Of a DNA stretch of 64,000 nucleotides, positions 32,369 through 41,522 are shown piece by piece (position 1 is the stretch's first letter; each line of letters opens with the position of its first letter). Under the pieces are notes generated by a model. That model did no database searches, was not told the DNA's origin, and saw nothing but the letters and a program-made list of their open reading frames with translations. Both the position numbers and the translations under genes were made by a program. This stretch comes from Mycobacterium sp. 852002-51163_SCH5372311 (GTDB taxonomy: Bacteria; Actinomycetota; Actinomycetes; Mycobacteriales; Mycobacteriaceae), in contig NZ_LZIJ01000171.1 in the NCBI RefSeq assembly GCF_001667115.1, positions 62,001 through 126,000 on the forward strand, given 5' to 3'.

Positions 32369-32829
32369 CTGCGCTTACCGTTCCCGTCCAGCCGAGCAGC
32401 GGGCGCCACAACTGGTGCCGGCTGGACGACATGCTGTGGCAGTGCGCGCTGCCGTCCAGGATGACCGTGGTGATCTCGGGGCTGCAGGAATACAACCCGG
32501 CCTCGGCGCGTGGATCTGGTGAGACATCAATCGGCGAAACCGAAGTCGCGCAACGGTTTCGAGCTCTCTCCGGTGCCCAACGAATCGATGGTCAGGACGG
32601 CGTAGCCGTTCTCGGTGGCGAATTCGGCGAAGCTGTATCCACGGTGTCCCGCAACGTTGAGGTCCCAGTAGTCGCGGCGGTAGGTGCCGCTGGGCAGGCA
32701 GACCAGTACGGCGCCGACGGGACCTTGAGTGCGCGCCGAATAGTAGGTCGCCGCCAACGATGCTTCCTCGCCGACCACGTCGCTGACATCGAAGCGCATC
32801 GACGATCGGCGCAAGACACCAGGAGTCAT
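32358..32829 (-). pseudogene. Gutted alpha/beta-hydrolase (frameshift plus internal deletion)
   Basis: From an ATG at 32829 the frame encodes the N-terminus of an alpha/beta hydrolase (AATYYSART, VLVCLPSGTYRRDYWDL, GYAVLTIDSLGTGESSKP), then meets a stop at 32527-32529. In another frame just beyond, about 50 codons read as the C-terminus of the same kind of enzyme (LYSCSPEITTVILDGSAHC, SSSRHQLWRPLLGW), ending at 32358. Together only about 150 residues remain of an expected roughly 300; the middle, including the GxSxG nucleophile, is gone. The gene is dead. Confidence 0.75.
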
Positions 32830-33008
32830 AGAGCGAGAATAGGTTGCCGCGCTGCCAAGAAGACGGGTGTGCCCGGCCGGGTTCGCCGGCACCCGTCGAC
32901 AGCGAAACCGTCCCCAAAGCTTTGGTTTGCTGTGTATCGTCACACCCAGTCAACCTGACAACATACCCGCTCGTCAGCGGCTCGCGCCGCAGGACAAAGG
33001 AGTTAACA

Positions 33009-33425
33009 ATGAACAGCTCGGCCGCACCCACCGCAGGCATACTTCGGCTACCGTCACGGGTCCGGCGGCCGAGAGCATTGGCTGGTTTGCTGGCAGCAGC
33101 CGCCTTCGCTGCGGCCGCCGCACCGCAGAGCATGTTGCCCACGGCCGCCGCCGACTCGCATCACACCGTGACCTATCAAGTCACCGGCGCCGGTGACGCT
33201 TTCTCGATCATCCCCGACCCCGGGACTCCGGTGTATCCGGCGAACACCAACACCTGGGTGCCGCTGCCCTGGTCGCAGACGGTGAAGGTGACCGGAAGCC
33301 CATATCTGGCGTTGAACTGGACCGACCACAACGGCACCCACGACTGCGTGATCACGGTGGACGGCAAGCCTGTCCCGCTCACCGAGCACTCGCCGGGTCG
33401 GTGCGCATACCAGATTCCCGGCTAG
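33009..33425 (+). CDS. Secreted protein with MmpS-like beta domain
   Basis: 138 residues. A long signal peptide (RRPRALAGLLAAAAFAAAAAP, cleavage near AAA-D at about 50) leads to a beta-sandwich resembling the periplasmic domain of MmpS: HHTVTYQVTG, LPWSQTVKVTGSPYLALNW, DCVITVDGKPV and the final GRCAYQ with a conserved Cys pair. Unlike MmpS there is no membrane anchor and no MmpL partner nearby. AAAGGAG precedes the ATG. It is probably a soluble, exported lipid-associated protein; the role is unknown. Confidence 0.78.
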   Translation: MNSSAAPTAGILRLPSRVRRPRALAGLLAAAAFAAAAAPQSMLPTAAADSHHTVTYQVTGAGDAFSIIPDPGTPVYPANTNTWVPLPWSQTVKVTGSPYLALNWTDHNGTHDCVITVDGKPVPLTEHSPGRCAYQIPG

Positions 33426-33450
33426 TCGCGCGCCAGCGCTCGCTGCGGCC

Positions 33451-33468
33451 CTTCAGCGTCTTCTCAGC
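33451..33468 (+). promoter_or_regulatory. OmpR-type direct repeat upstream of the sensor kinase
   Basis: CTTCAGC-GTCT-TCTCAGC: two 7-bp half-sites with an 11-bp period, 48 bp before the kinase start. The right half is identical to the half-sites at 35657-35674 and 40031-40048; the left matches at 5 of 7. Weakest of three copies in the locus. Confidence 0.5.
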
Positions 33469-33516
33469 AGCCCACCGGCAAACTGAGGGCAGAACTGCTC
33501 GGGAAGGGCCCAGCAC

Positions 33517-34902
33517 GTGAACGTGTTCGTACGTCTACGGCCGCGCTATTGGGGCATTGCCACCCGCGCAGCGGCGGTATCCGCGGCGGTGGTCCTTGCC
33601 GCGCTCGCCTTGGCAACCGCCGGCCTGCTGGCCTTGCTTTACTTCTTGTTGCTTTCCGGCGTCGACGACGCCACGGGCGCCCGGGTCACCGATATCGTCA
33701 CCGCTCTTCGAGTAAAAGCTCCCGCTCAGCTCGACGAGAGCCTCATGACCACGAACCAGCGGGTGGCGGCGGTGCAGGTTGTCGACGGCGACGGGCACGT
33801 GGTGCGCAGATCGTCGGGGGCGCCGACCTCGGCGTTGGCGCCCGCGGGACTATTCGGCCCCACACTTAAATCAGGCCTGCCCGACGATGTTTCACCGGGT
33901 GATGACATGCGCCTGGCCGGTCAGACCGTTGGCACCCCTGCCGGCACTTACACCGTCGTGGTGGGCGGTGCCAGCGAAGCGGTCGAAGGCATCGTTCGCA
34001 CGGTGGCGATTCTGCTGGCGGCGGTTTCCCCACTCATGATCGCGGTGGCGACCTTTGGCAGCTATGCGCTCGTCAAACGCTCGCTGCGCTCGGTGGATGC
34101 GATTCGTAGTCGCGTCGCCGAAATTTCGGTGTCGGATCTGTCCGAGCGCGTTCCGGTGCCCGAAAGTCGTGACGAGATCGCGGCGCTGGCCGGGACGATG
34201 AACGCGATGCTCGAGCGTGTCGAGGCAGGTCACCTGGCGCAGCGTCAATTTGTCGGCGACGCTTCCCATGAGTTGCGCAGTCCGCTGACCACCATCATCT
34301 ATGCGCTCGAGCTCGTCGAATCACATCCCGAGCTGCTCGACATCGACATGGCCACAAGCACTTTGCTGCCCGAGGCGCATCGGATGAAGGTGCTGGTGGA
34401 GGACTTGCTGTTATTAGCCCGCGCTGACGAGATAGGTTTGGCGATACCCACCGAGGAGGTGCGCCTCGCCGACATCGTCGAGTCGGCGGCCGCGCGGCTG
34501 CGCCGCGAAACCACGCTGGCGATCGACACCGACATCGACGGGCGCACCCGGGTGATCGGTGACGAGGCCGCGCTGGCACGCATGGTGCGCAATCTCGCCG
34601 ACAACGCTGCCCGTCACGCCGCTTCGCGAATCGAGCTGTCGGTACACGAAGCCAACGGCGTCAAAGGCCAAGTCGTGTTCGTCATCGCCGACGACGGCCC
34701 GGGCATACCGGAGGCCGAGCGCAATCGGGTGTTCGACCGCTTCGTGCGCCTCGACACGGATAGATCACGCCAAAGCGGCGGCAGCGGCCTCGGGCTGGCG
34801 ATCGTCGCGGAAATCGTCCGCGCACACCACGGCAGCATCACCATCAGCGATCGGCCGGGTGGGGGCGCCCGCATCACCGTTACGATCCCGTCAGGGCAAT
34901 AG
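33517..34902 (+). CDS. Membrane sensor histidine kinase
   Basis: 461 residues. TM1 about 18-47, an extracytoplasmic sensor about 48-158, TM2 about 160-183, HAMP 184-237 (SYALVKRSLRSVDAIRSRVAEIS), HisKA with the phospho-acceptor in VGDASHELRSPLTT (His251), then the ATPase with N-box MVRNLADNAARHA, G1 VIADDGPGIPEAERNRVFDRF and G2 GGSGLGLAIVAEI. Signal unknown. GTG start with GGGAAGGG upstream. Unusually, the likely partner regulator is not in an operon but convergent, the two stop codons overlapping over 12 bp. An OmpR-type repeat precedes it. Confidence 0.92.
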   Translation: MNVFVRLRPRYWGIATRAAAVSAAVVLAALALATAGLLALLYFLLLSGVDDATGARVTDIVTALRVKAPAQLDESLMTTNQRVAAVQVVDGDGHVVRRSSGAPTSALAPAGLFGPTLKSGLPDDVSPGDDMRLAGQTVGTPAGTYTVVVGGASEAVEGIVRTVAILLAAVSPLMIAVATFGSYALVKRSLRSVDAIRSRVAEISVSDLSERVPVPESRDEIAALAGTMNAMLERVEAGHLAQRQFVGDASHELRSPLTTIIYALELVESHPELLDIDMATSTLLPEAHRMKVLVEDLLLLARADEIGLAIPTEEVRLADIVESAAARLRRETTLAIDTDIDGRTRVIGDEAALARMVRNLADNAARHAASRIELSVHEANGVKGQVVFVIADDGPGIPEAERNRVFDRFVRLDTDRSRQSGGSGLGLAIVAEIVRAHHGSITISDRPGGGARITVTIPSGQ

Positions 34903-35559
34903 CCGGTATCCGACGCCCCGTATCGTCTCAATACTGTTGGTACCGAACGGGGTATCGATCTTGCGCCGCAAATAGCCAACGTAGACTTCCACCACGTTGG
35001 CCGGCCCACTGTAGTTGACGTCCCACACGTTGGCCAGGATGTCGGATTTGGTGAGCACCACGTCCTTGTTGCGGATCAAGTACTCCAAGACGCCGAACTC
35101 GCGTGCTGTCAAAGAGATCTCAGTGCCATCGCGGGTGACCAGGCGCCGGGACGGGTCCAGCGACAACCTGCCCGCGGTGAGAACCGTCGGGCGTTCCGGC
35201 GCACCGCGCCGCACCAATGCCCGCAGCCGGGCGACCAGGATCTTGAATGAGAACGGCTTGGTCAGGTAATCGTCAGCGCCCAAGTCGAATGCGTCGGTCT
35301 GGTCGTACTCGCCGTCCTTGGCGGTCAGCATGATGACCGGAGTCCACACCTTGGCGCGGCGCATCCTGCGCAGTACTTCGTAACCGCTTTGGCCGGGCAA
35401 CATGATGTCCAGGAGTATGACGTCGAAATCGTTCTCCAGGGCTTCGTGCAGGCCATCGTCGCCATTTGCGGCAGTGACCACGACAAAGCCTTCGGCGCGT
35501 AGGCCCTTCGCCACCATGGACGACAGGCGGTCCTCGTCCTCGACGAGTAGAACCTTCAC
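34891..35559 (-). CDS. OmpR/PhoB-family response regulator
   Basis: 222 residues. Receiver domain with the acidic pocket VEDEDR, phospho-acceptor ILLDIMLPGQSGYE (Asp51), Thr/Lys switch LTAKDG and DDYLTKPFS (Lys101). Winged-helix effector domain about 125-222 (LTAREFGVLEYLIRNKDVVLTKSDIL, VVEVYVGYLRRKID, ETIRGVGYRL). GTG at 35559 with GAGGAG 7 bp upstream. It overlaps the kinase gene tail to tail and is divergent from the enolase paralogue. TCTCAGC-N4-TCTCAGC at 35657-35674 is its probable autoregulatory site. Confidence 0.93.
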   Translation of the reverse strand: MKVLLVEDEDRLSSMVAKGLRAEGFVVVTAANGDDGLHEALENDFDVILLDIMLPGQSGYEVLRRMRRAKVWTPVIMLTAKDGEYDQTDAFDLGADDYLTKPFSFKILVARLRALVRRGAPERPTVLTAGRLSLDPSRRLVTRDGTEISLTAREFGVLEYLIRNKDVVLTKSDILANVWDVNYSGPANVVEVYVGYLRRKIDTPFGTNSIETIRGVGYRLLP

Positions 35560-35656
35560 CGCGCCACTCCTCGATTCTCCGGCGCACACGCGCTGCGACG
35601 CATGATCTGATTCTGCAGCGCCTGCCCTCGGCGGAGAACACCGAACCCGCGAGTTT

Positions 35657-35674
35657 TCTCAGCGACGTCTCAGC
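35657..35674 (+). promoter_or_regulatory. OmpR-type direct repeat between regulator and enolase paralogue
   Basis: TCTCAGC-GACG-TCTCAGC, an exact direct repeat with an 11-bp period; identity continues to TCTCAGCGA in both halves. It lies 98 bp upstream of the response-regulator start and 26 bp upstream of the enolase-paralogue start. The layout equals that described for PhoP-type sites (7-mer, N4, 7-mer), with TCTCAGC in place of TCACAGC. A near-identical copy precedes the ECF transporter gene. Confidence 0.7.
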
Positions 35675-35699
35675 GAGGCTCTCCTACGCTGGCGCTGCC

Positions 35700-36998
35700 A
35701 TGTTCAGAAGGGCCCGCCCCCGGATCGCATCTGTCGTTGCCCGTCAGCTGCTGGACTGCAAGGCGCGTCCGTTGGTAGAGGTTGAAATCGCTACCGACAC
35801 CGGCCATGTCGGTCGAGGCGCATCGCCGACCGGCAGTTCGGTCGGCTTGCACGAGGCGTTCGTGCTGCGCGACGGCAACAGCGCAGAGTACGACGGGCTG
35901 AGCGTGCACCGCGCCGTCTCGGCAGTGCGCGACGAAATTGCTTGCGCTCTCGTGGGCGCCGAGCTCGACGATCCGCGAACTCTGGATCGGATCATGATCG
36001 AACTCGACGGCACGCACGACAAGCATCGGCTCGGCGGAAACGCGATCTACTCCACCTCGGTCGCGCTGCTGCGAGCGGCATCCGCGGCGGCGGGCATGCC
36101 CACCTACTCCTACGTCGGCGCACTGCTGGGACGCGAACGGCCGACCACCGTGCCGGTGCCCACTTTCAACATGATCAACGGTGGCCGCTACGGGGAGACG
36201 TTCCAGGCCTTCTCAGAGTTTCTCGTCGTGCCGTACCGCGCCGGCTCGATCGAGTCGGCGGTCGAGCTGGGGGTGCGCTTGTTCAGTGTCCTGGGTGATG
36301 TGCTCACCGACCGCCTCGGCCGGCCGCCGCAGCTCGCATCGTCGTACGGCTATGTCGCACCGTCCAGCGACCCGCGGGTGGTCATGGAGGTGCTTTCCGA
36401 AGCCGTTGAGCGCGCCGGCAGCGCCGACGTCATGGCGTTCGCGCTGGATTGTGCGTCTAGCCAGATGTACGACAAGCGCACACACACTTACCCACTCAAC
36501 GGACAGCGGGTGACGGCGGAGGCATTGATCGACTACGCACGGACACTGTCAGAGGACTTCCCGATGGTGTTCATCGAGGACCTGCTCGACGCCGACGACT
36601 GGGACGGTTTCACCAAGGCGGTCGAAACCATCGACCGAGCAATCATTCTCGGTGACGATCTGATCGTCACCAACCGCGATCGCCTGCAACGGGCAGTGGA
36701 GCTTTCCGCCGTCGACGGGTTCATCCTGAAGCCCAATCAAGTGGGCACCATCGCTGAGGCGCTGGATTGCTTCGAATACGCTTCGGAGAACGGTATTCTG
36801 GCGATCCCGTCGGGCCGGTCGGGCGGTGTCATCGACGATGTCGTGATGGACCTGGCGGTGGGATTAGGGACACCGTTTCAGAAAAACGGCGCGCCACGAT
36901 CCGGCGAGCGCATCGAGAAGCTCAACTTCCTGTTGCGGGCGGCCGAGCGAATCCCGAACTGCGGGCTGGCGGATGTGCCGGCCTTGGTGCGATTCTGA
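35700..36998 (+). CDS. Enolase paralogue with altered active site
   Basis: 432 residues, full enolase length and fold: ARQLLDCKARPLVEVEI at the N-terminus, LGGNAIYSTSVALLRAA, and metal ligands in FALDCASS (Asp250), FIEDLLDADDW (Glu293) and ILGDDLIVTN (Asp319/320); Lys344 is kept in ILKPNQVGT. But key catalytic residues differ: the GDEGGFAP loop reads SSYGYVAP (catalytic Glu lost), NGGxHADN reads NGGRYGET (His lost), and SHRSGETED reads SGRSGGVID (His lost). So ordinary 2-phosphoglycerate dehydration is doubtful; it may act on another substrate or be regulatory. The OmpR-type repeat is 26 bp upstream. Confidence 0.88.
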   Translation: MFRRARPRIASVVARQLLDCKARPLVEVEIATDTGHVGRGASPTGSSVGLHEAFVLRDGNSAEYDGLSVHRAVSAVRDEIACALVGAELDDPRTLDRIMIELDGTHDKHRLGGNAIYSTSVALLRAASAAAGMPTYSYVGALLGRERPTTVPVPTFNMINGGRYGETFQAFSEFLVVPYRAGSIESAVELGVRLFSVLGDVLTDRLGRPPQLASSYGYVAPSSDPRVVMEVLSEAVERAGSADVMAFALDCASSQMYDKRTHTYPLNGQRVTAEALIDYARTLSEDFPMVFIEDLLDADDWDGFTKAVETIDRAIILGDDLIVTNRDRLQRAVELSAVDGFILKPNQVGTIAEALDCFEYASENGILAIPSGRSGGVIDDVVMDLAVGLGTPFQKNGAPRSGERIEKLNFLLRAAERIPNCGLADVPALVRF

Positions 36999-37031
36999 CC
37001 CCGCGTGCAGATCCTTCACGTTCGACGCGCT

Positions 37032-39947
37032 CTAAGCTAGCAGGGCGGCGACGCACACCGCGAAAACGATCGAAAGTGCCAGCCAATCAGCGAATTTCGG
37101 GCGCGATGGGGCAGCCGAGAGCTGACCGGCACCGCCGCGGGCGGTGATCGCATCGCCCATCTCGTCCGCGCGCCGCAATGTCACGGTGATGACCGCGACG
37201 ACCAGGTCGATCACTTCTGCGACCAGCTGCCGCAGACGGGCCCTGCGGCTTCCCGGTGTCTGTTTGGGCCGCATCCGGCGCACAGCGTAAAGCACCCGAA
37301 ATTCGTCGATAAGCATCGGGAAGGTGCGCAGCGCGAGCGCCAAGGCAACAGACCAGTCGTCGATCGGGATCCGCAGCGGCCGCAGACGGCGCCCCAAAGT
37401 GGCTACCGCCGGCGCGATTTCGGCGACGTTGGTGGTCCACGACACCAGCGCGCCCAGGCCGAGCAACACGATCGACAGCGTGCCGATGCGCAGGAAGTCC
37501 AGCAGGCCGCCGAGTCCGAGCGAGAGCGGGCCCAAATGTATCTGCGGACTGCCGCCGGCGAATGCCGCAGTGGTACCGACGATGGCCAGCAGAATCCACA
37601 ACCAGCGCGGGACCGAGGGCAGGGCCCCTCGGGGAATCCTGGCGACCCACACTCCGGCCAGTACCAGCGCAGCCATCAGCCCGATCGCCACCCAGCCCGG
37701 GTTGACCGTCAAGAACGCCGAGATGCCCAGTGCAGCAAGCAATTTAGTTCCTGCCCACAGCTGGTGAATACGGGATCGCCCGGGCACCGGGCGCAGCAAC
37801 ACGATCGGGCGCGGCGAGCGGCGGGCCGGGTGTTTGGCCGGCGCGGTCGCGGCCACGTCATGGCTTCGGGCCTGCCCCCCGGCAAGAGCCGGCGGCGGCA
37901 CCAGCATGCCGTCACGCAGGTGCAGGGTGCGCGGGCAAAGCTCCTCGAGCCCCGCGAAGTCATGCGAAATGACCACCACGGTCAGACCGGTCGCGCGGCG
38001 CCGAGCCGCTAGCAGCCGAACAAGACCGCGCTGGCTGGCGGCGTCCAGTCCGGCCAGCGGCTCGTCGAGAATTAACACCCGAGGCGACCGCGCCAGCAGG
38101 CCGGCCAGGACTACGCGGCGCATCTGGCCGCCGCTGAGCTGATCGATGGGCCGCTTCGCCAGCGCGGCATCCAGGCCGACGGCGGCCAGCGCTGCTGTCA
38201 CCCGGACGTGGTCGTCAGGCGAAAAGCCCGCCGCCGACGCCACTTCCAGGTCGACACGGCTGCGCATCAACTGCAGCCGGGCCGCTTGGAACTGTAGCGA
38301 GACGGCGCCGACCTGCTCAGCGGCGAGCCGCCCGTCGAGGAGACAGGTGCCGGACGTGGGCATGGTCAACCCCGCCATTATCCACGCCAGCGTCGACTTA
38401 CCGGAGCCGTTGCCGCCGTGGATCAGCAGCCCGTCGCCTTCGTACACAGTGAAGCTGATACCACGCAGCGCGGTCTGCGCCCATGGGGTGCCGCTGCCGT
38501 ATTCGTGGGCCACGCCTGCCAGTTCGAGCACCGGCGCATGGGACTGGCGGCCCGTCGCAACGGTCGGCGCCGGCGCGGCCGCGGTCTCGACCATGGCGGT
38601 GTTGTCGAGCGAGTCGCTGAGGTTGATTGTGCGGTCGGCGTAATTGGCTTCGTTGTTGTAGTGGGTGATGTGCACCAGCGCGGTCTGATGACGGTTGGTC
38701 AGGTTGGACAGCACGTCGAGCAGAGCGTCCCGGCCCCGCTGGTCGATCATGCTGGTCACCTCATCGGCGATGAGCAGTGCCGGCTCCCGCGCCAGCGCCG
38801 CGGCCACGGCCAGGCGCTGCAGTTCACCGCCGGACAGGCCGCCGGTGTCGCGGTCGGCGAGGCCGTCCAGCCCAACCTCGCGGAGTAATCGGTCGACATC
38901 CGTGGTCTTGCCGGGCGCTAGGCCCCAGACCACGTCGTCGGCAACTCGCGTGCCCAGTACCTGGCTTTCCGGGTGCTGCATGATGACGGCGGTGCCACCG
39001 ATCTCGCCCAGACCCACGGCGCCGAGCCGCTCCACGGCGCCCGATGTCGGTTCGCGGCCGGCGAGCACCAGCATCAGTGTGGTTTTCCCCGACCCGTTGG
39101 CACCGGTTATTGCGACGTGTTCGCCGGCGCGCAGGTCCAGGCTGACGCAGCGCAGTGCGTCGTGGTCGGTGTGGGGGTAGCGCAGGCGTACCTGGTCCAG
39201 CCGCACCGGGACCGGCTGAATTGGCCCGCTGCCAACGGACGCGTCGAGCTTGTGCACATCGGGAACGACGCGGAGCCGTTCCAGCGCCCGGGACAGCGTC
39301 CACCAACCGATCATGGAGGCGCCCACGATCGCGACGACGGCATATCCGAGCACGAGCCACTGCCAGTAATTGAGTCCCTCGGCGAAGAACCGCTTGAGCT
39401 CCTGCGCGATCGTCTGCAGGTGGGGCACCCGCGCGACGAGCGTCGCGACTCCATCCACCGTGGCGGTGATCGTGTGGAATACCAGCTGCCGGAGCTTGGT
39501 CAGGACGGTCAATGCGACAACCCCCACGGCACCGACGACAGCACCGGCGCCGACGGACACCGCGAGCACGGTGGGCGTGCCGCGACGGCGTCGTTTCACG
39601 ATTCCGGCCAGCCCGCCGACATAGGCGCACAGCGCGACCGCGCCGAAGCCGCTCACACCGACTACCAGGAAGCCGATCACGCCGGCGGCGACGGTCGCGG
39701 TAATCAGAACGCGGATTCGATACCGATAGGCCAGCAAGCCCATCGGCACGGTGCCCAGCAGTCCCAGTCCGCCTGCGTGCGGGAGGACGACGGTGATGAT
39801 CGCGATGGCCGCGCATAAGGCGCCCATCACCGATGCCTGCGCCAGTTCGTTGGGTGGTAGCGACCGAGCCCGGCGAAGTCCGTCCGCCGGTAACGCGCGA
39901 CGGTCCTCGAGATCATCCCGATAGCACGCCGAAATCGTTTGCCGCAT
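37032..39947 (-). CDS. Single-chain ECF-type transporter: membrane domain + two ATPases + EcfT
   Basis: 971 residues holding a whole energy-coupling-factor importer. About 36-220: six-segment membrane domain (S-component-like). ABC1: Walker [10 protein letters not shown] (282-290), LSGGE (371-375), Asp395/Glu396. ABC2: Walker [10 protein letters not shown] (511-519), LSGGQ (604-608), LDEP (627-630). About 730-971: EcfT, five segments with [22 protein letters not shown] and [14 protein letters not shown], the coupling motifs. As recalled, M. tuberculosis has this as two genes (Rv2326c, 697 aa; Rv2325c, 282 aa), whose sum is close to this length. Substrate unknown. The regulator repeat at 40031-40048 lies upstream. 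Confidence 0.88.
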   Translation of the reverse strand: MRQTISACYRDDLEDRRALPADGLRRARSLPPNELAQASVMGALCAAIAIITVVLPHAGGLGLLGTVPMGLLAYRYRIRVLITATVAAGVIGFLVVGVSGFGAVALCAYVGGLAGIVKRRRRGTPTVLAVSVGAGAVVGAVGVVALTVLTKLRQLVFHTITATVDGVATLVARVPHLQTIAQELKRFFAEGLNYWQWLVLGYAVVAIVGASMIGWWTLSRALERLRVVPDVHKLDASVGSGPIQPVPVRLDQVRLRYPHTDHDALRCVSLDLRAGEHVAITGANGSGKTTLMLVLAGREPTSGAVERLGAVGLGEIGGTAVIMQHPESQVLGTRVADDVVWGLAPGKTTDVDRLLREVGLDGLADRDTGGLSGGELQRLAVAAALAREPALLIADEVTSMIDQRGRDALLDVLSNLTNRHQTALVHITHYNNEANYADRTINLSDSLDNTAMVETAAAPAPTVATGRQSHAPVLELAGVAHEYGSGTPWAQTALRGISFTVYEGDGLLIHGGNGSGKSTLAWIMAGLTMPTSGTCLLDGRLAAEQVGAVSLQFQAARLQLMRSRVDLEVASAAGFSPDDHVRVTAALAAVGLDAALAKRPIDQLSGGQMRRVVLAGLLARSPRVLILDEPLAGLDAASQRGLVRLLAARRRATGLTVVVISHDFAGLEELCPRTLHLRDGMLVPPPALAGGQARSHDVAATAPAKHPARRSPRPIVLLRPVPGRSRIHQLWAGTKLLAALGISAFLTVNPGWVAIGLMAALVLAGVWVARIPRGALPSVPRWLWILLAIVGTTAAFAGGSPQIHLGPLSLGLGGLLDFLRIGTLSIVLLGLGALVSWTTNVAEIAPAVATLGRRLRPLRIPIDDWSVALALALRTFPMLIDEFRVLYAVRRMRPKQTPGSRRARLRQLVAEVIDLVVAVITVTLRRADEMGDAITARGGAGQLSAAPSRPKFADWLALSIVFAVCVAALLA

Positions 39948-40030
39948 CGCTTAATCGACCCCCAACCGGTTGTGCCTGCTGGAAAAAGAAACCCCTCTCA
40001 GGCATGGGAGCGCCAGTGTATAAGCGGGTC

Positions 40031-40048
40031 GCTGAGACGCCGCTGAGA
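40031..40048 (-). promoter_or_regulatory. OmpR-type direct repeat upstream of the ECF transporter
   Basis: On the minus strand TCTCAGC-GGCG-TCTCAGC, an exact direct repeat with 11-bp period, reading toward the transporter gene 84 bp away. Flanks also match the copy at 35657-35674 (TTTCTCAGCG.CGTCTCAGCGA). It lies in a 201-bp divergent gap and could also act on the WS/DGAT gene. Confidence 0.7.
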
Positions 40049-40148
40049 AAGAAGGCGGCGCGGTCCGCGCCCGCAAAGTTCTTTGGCGGCTAGGCCAGGC
40101 TGAGCCAAAACCTGGGCACCGAATTTGCTGGCGGGGTCTAATGGGTGG

Positions 40149-41507
40149 ATGGAATTGATGGTGCCCACCGACTCGCTGTATCTGATCGCCGAATCACGTG
40201 AGCACCCCCTGCACGTGGGCGGCTTGTCGTTGTTCAAGCCACCGGAGGGTGCGGGTCCGGAGTTCGTCCGGAATTTTACTGGCGCCCTGATTGCCGACGA
40301 ACCAATCCAGCCCACCTTCCGTAAGCGTCCCGCCAGGATCGTGCCTGGGCTCGATATTCTGGCGTGGACCTACGACGACGAGATCGACGTCAACTACCAC
40401 GTGCAGCGGGTGGCGCTGCCGTCGCCGGGTCGAGTGCGTGACCTGCTCGAGCTGACCGCCAAGCTGCATTCCACCTTGCTCGATCGGCGCCGTCCGCTGT
40501 GGGACGCGTATGTGATTGAGGGGCTCAACGATGGTCGCTTCGGCGTGTACATCAGGGTGCACCACTCTCTGATCGACGGCGCCGCGGGAGCGAAACTATT
40601 GGAGCGCGCATACTCGGCCGACCCATTCGAGACCCAGGTGCGGGCGATGTGGACCGTGCCGCAACTCGAGCGCCCCCCGACAGATCGCTCGTCCGTACTG
40701 GGCTCGCTGAGCAAAATGGCGGGATCTGTTGCGGGACTTCCGTCTTCAACGTTGAAGCTCGCCCGTGGGGCCCTCGTCGAGCAACAGTTGACCCTGCCCT
40801 TCGCGGCACCGCGCACCATGTTCAACGTCAAGATCGCCGACGCCCGCCGGTTCGCAGCTCAGTCGTGGTCGCTGGAGCGTGTGCTGCGGGTCAAGAAAGC
40901 CGCCGGGGTGAGCCTCAACGACGCAGTGCTGGCGATGTGTGCCGGAGCGTTGCGGTACTACCTGCTCGAGCAGGAGGCGCTGCCGGACACGCCACTGATC
41001 GCCTTGGTCCCGGTGAGCCTGCGCCCGGCGGCAGACGACGGCAGCAGCGGCAACAAGGTCGGCGCCATCCTGTGCAATCTGGCGACCGACATCGATGACC
41101 CCGCACAACGGATTGAGATCATCGCCGCGGCCATGCGGGGCAACAAGAAAGTACTGGGCGAACTGCCCCGCGCGCAGGTTGTGGCCTTGTCGGCGATGAG
41201 CATAGTTCCACTGGGCCTGGGAGATGTGCCGGGCTTCGTGTCGACGACGCCGCCACCCTTCAACCTCGTCATCTCGAATGTGCCAGGACCTGTTGAGCAA
41301 ATGTATTCCGGCGGCGCCCGACTGGACGGCAGCTATCCGCTGTCTCACCTCACAAACGGGCAGGCTCTTAACATCACCTTTATCAACAGGGCCGGCCACC
41401 TCGATTTCGGTTTGCTGGCCTGCCGCCGCAGTGTGCCGCATCTTTCGCGGCTGCTGGAGCACCTGGAGTCGTCCCTCAAAGATTTGGAGCGTGCCCTCGG
41501 GGTGTGA
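40149..41507 (+). CDS. WS/DGAT wax ester synthase/diacylglycerol acyltransferase
   Basis: 452 residues of the mycobacterial Tgs family. The catalytic motif HHSLIDG (His138-His139-x3-Asp143-Gly144) is complete, and the second conserved block PLWDAYVIEGL and the C-terminal NLVISNVPGPVEQMY are present. Reaction: transfer of acyl-CoA to diacylglycerol or a fatty alcohol, making triacylglycerol or wax esters at the membrane/lipid droplet. ATG at 40149 (MELMVPTDSL) matches the family's usual N-terminus. Convergent with the FAD monooxygenase. Confidence 0.93.
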   Translation: MELMVPTDSLYLIAESREHPLHVGGLSLFKPPEGAGPEFVRNFTGALIADEPIQPTFRKRPARIVPGLDILAWTYDDEIDVNYHVQRVALPSPGRVRDLLELTAKLHSTLLDRRRPLWDAYVIEGLNDGRFGVYIRVHHSLIDGAAGAKLLERAYSADPFETQVRAMWTVPQLERPPTDRSSVLGSLSKMAGSVAGLPSSTLKLARGALVEQQLTLPFAAPRTMFNVKIADARRFAAQSWSLERVLRVKKAAGVSLNDAVLAMCAGALRYYLLEQEALPDTPLIALVPVSLRPAADDGSSGNKVGAILCNLATDIDDPAQRIEIIAAAMRGNKKVLGELPRAQVVALSAMSIVPLGLGDVPGFVSTTPPPFNLVISNVPGPVEQMYSGGARLDGSYPLSHLTNGQALNITFINRAGHLDFGLLACRRSVPHLSRLLEHLESSLKDLERALGV

Positions 41508-41522
41508 AAACACGTTGCGGCA

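Noticed and set aside
33517-35559. Sensor kinase and regulator as parts of unrelated systems
   Set aside because: Convergent layout is odd, but shared repeats before both genes and adjacency make cognate partners the simpler reading.
35700-36998. Housekeeping enolase (eno)
   Set aside because: Catalytic Glu and His residues in three signature loops are changed, and the context is not that of eno.
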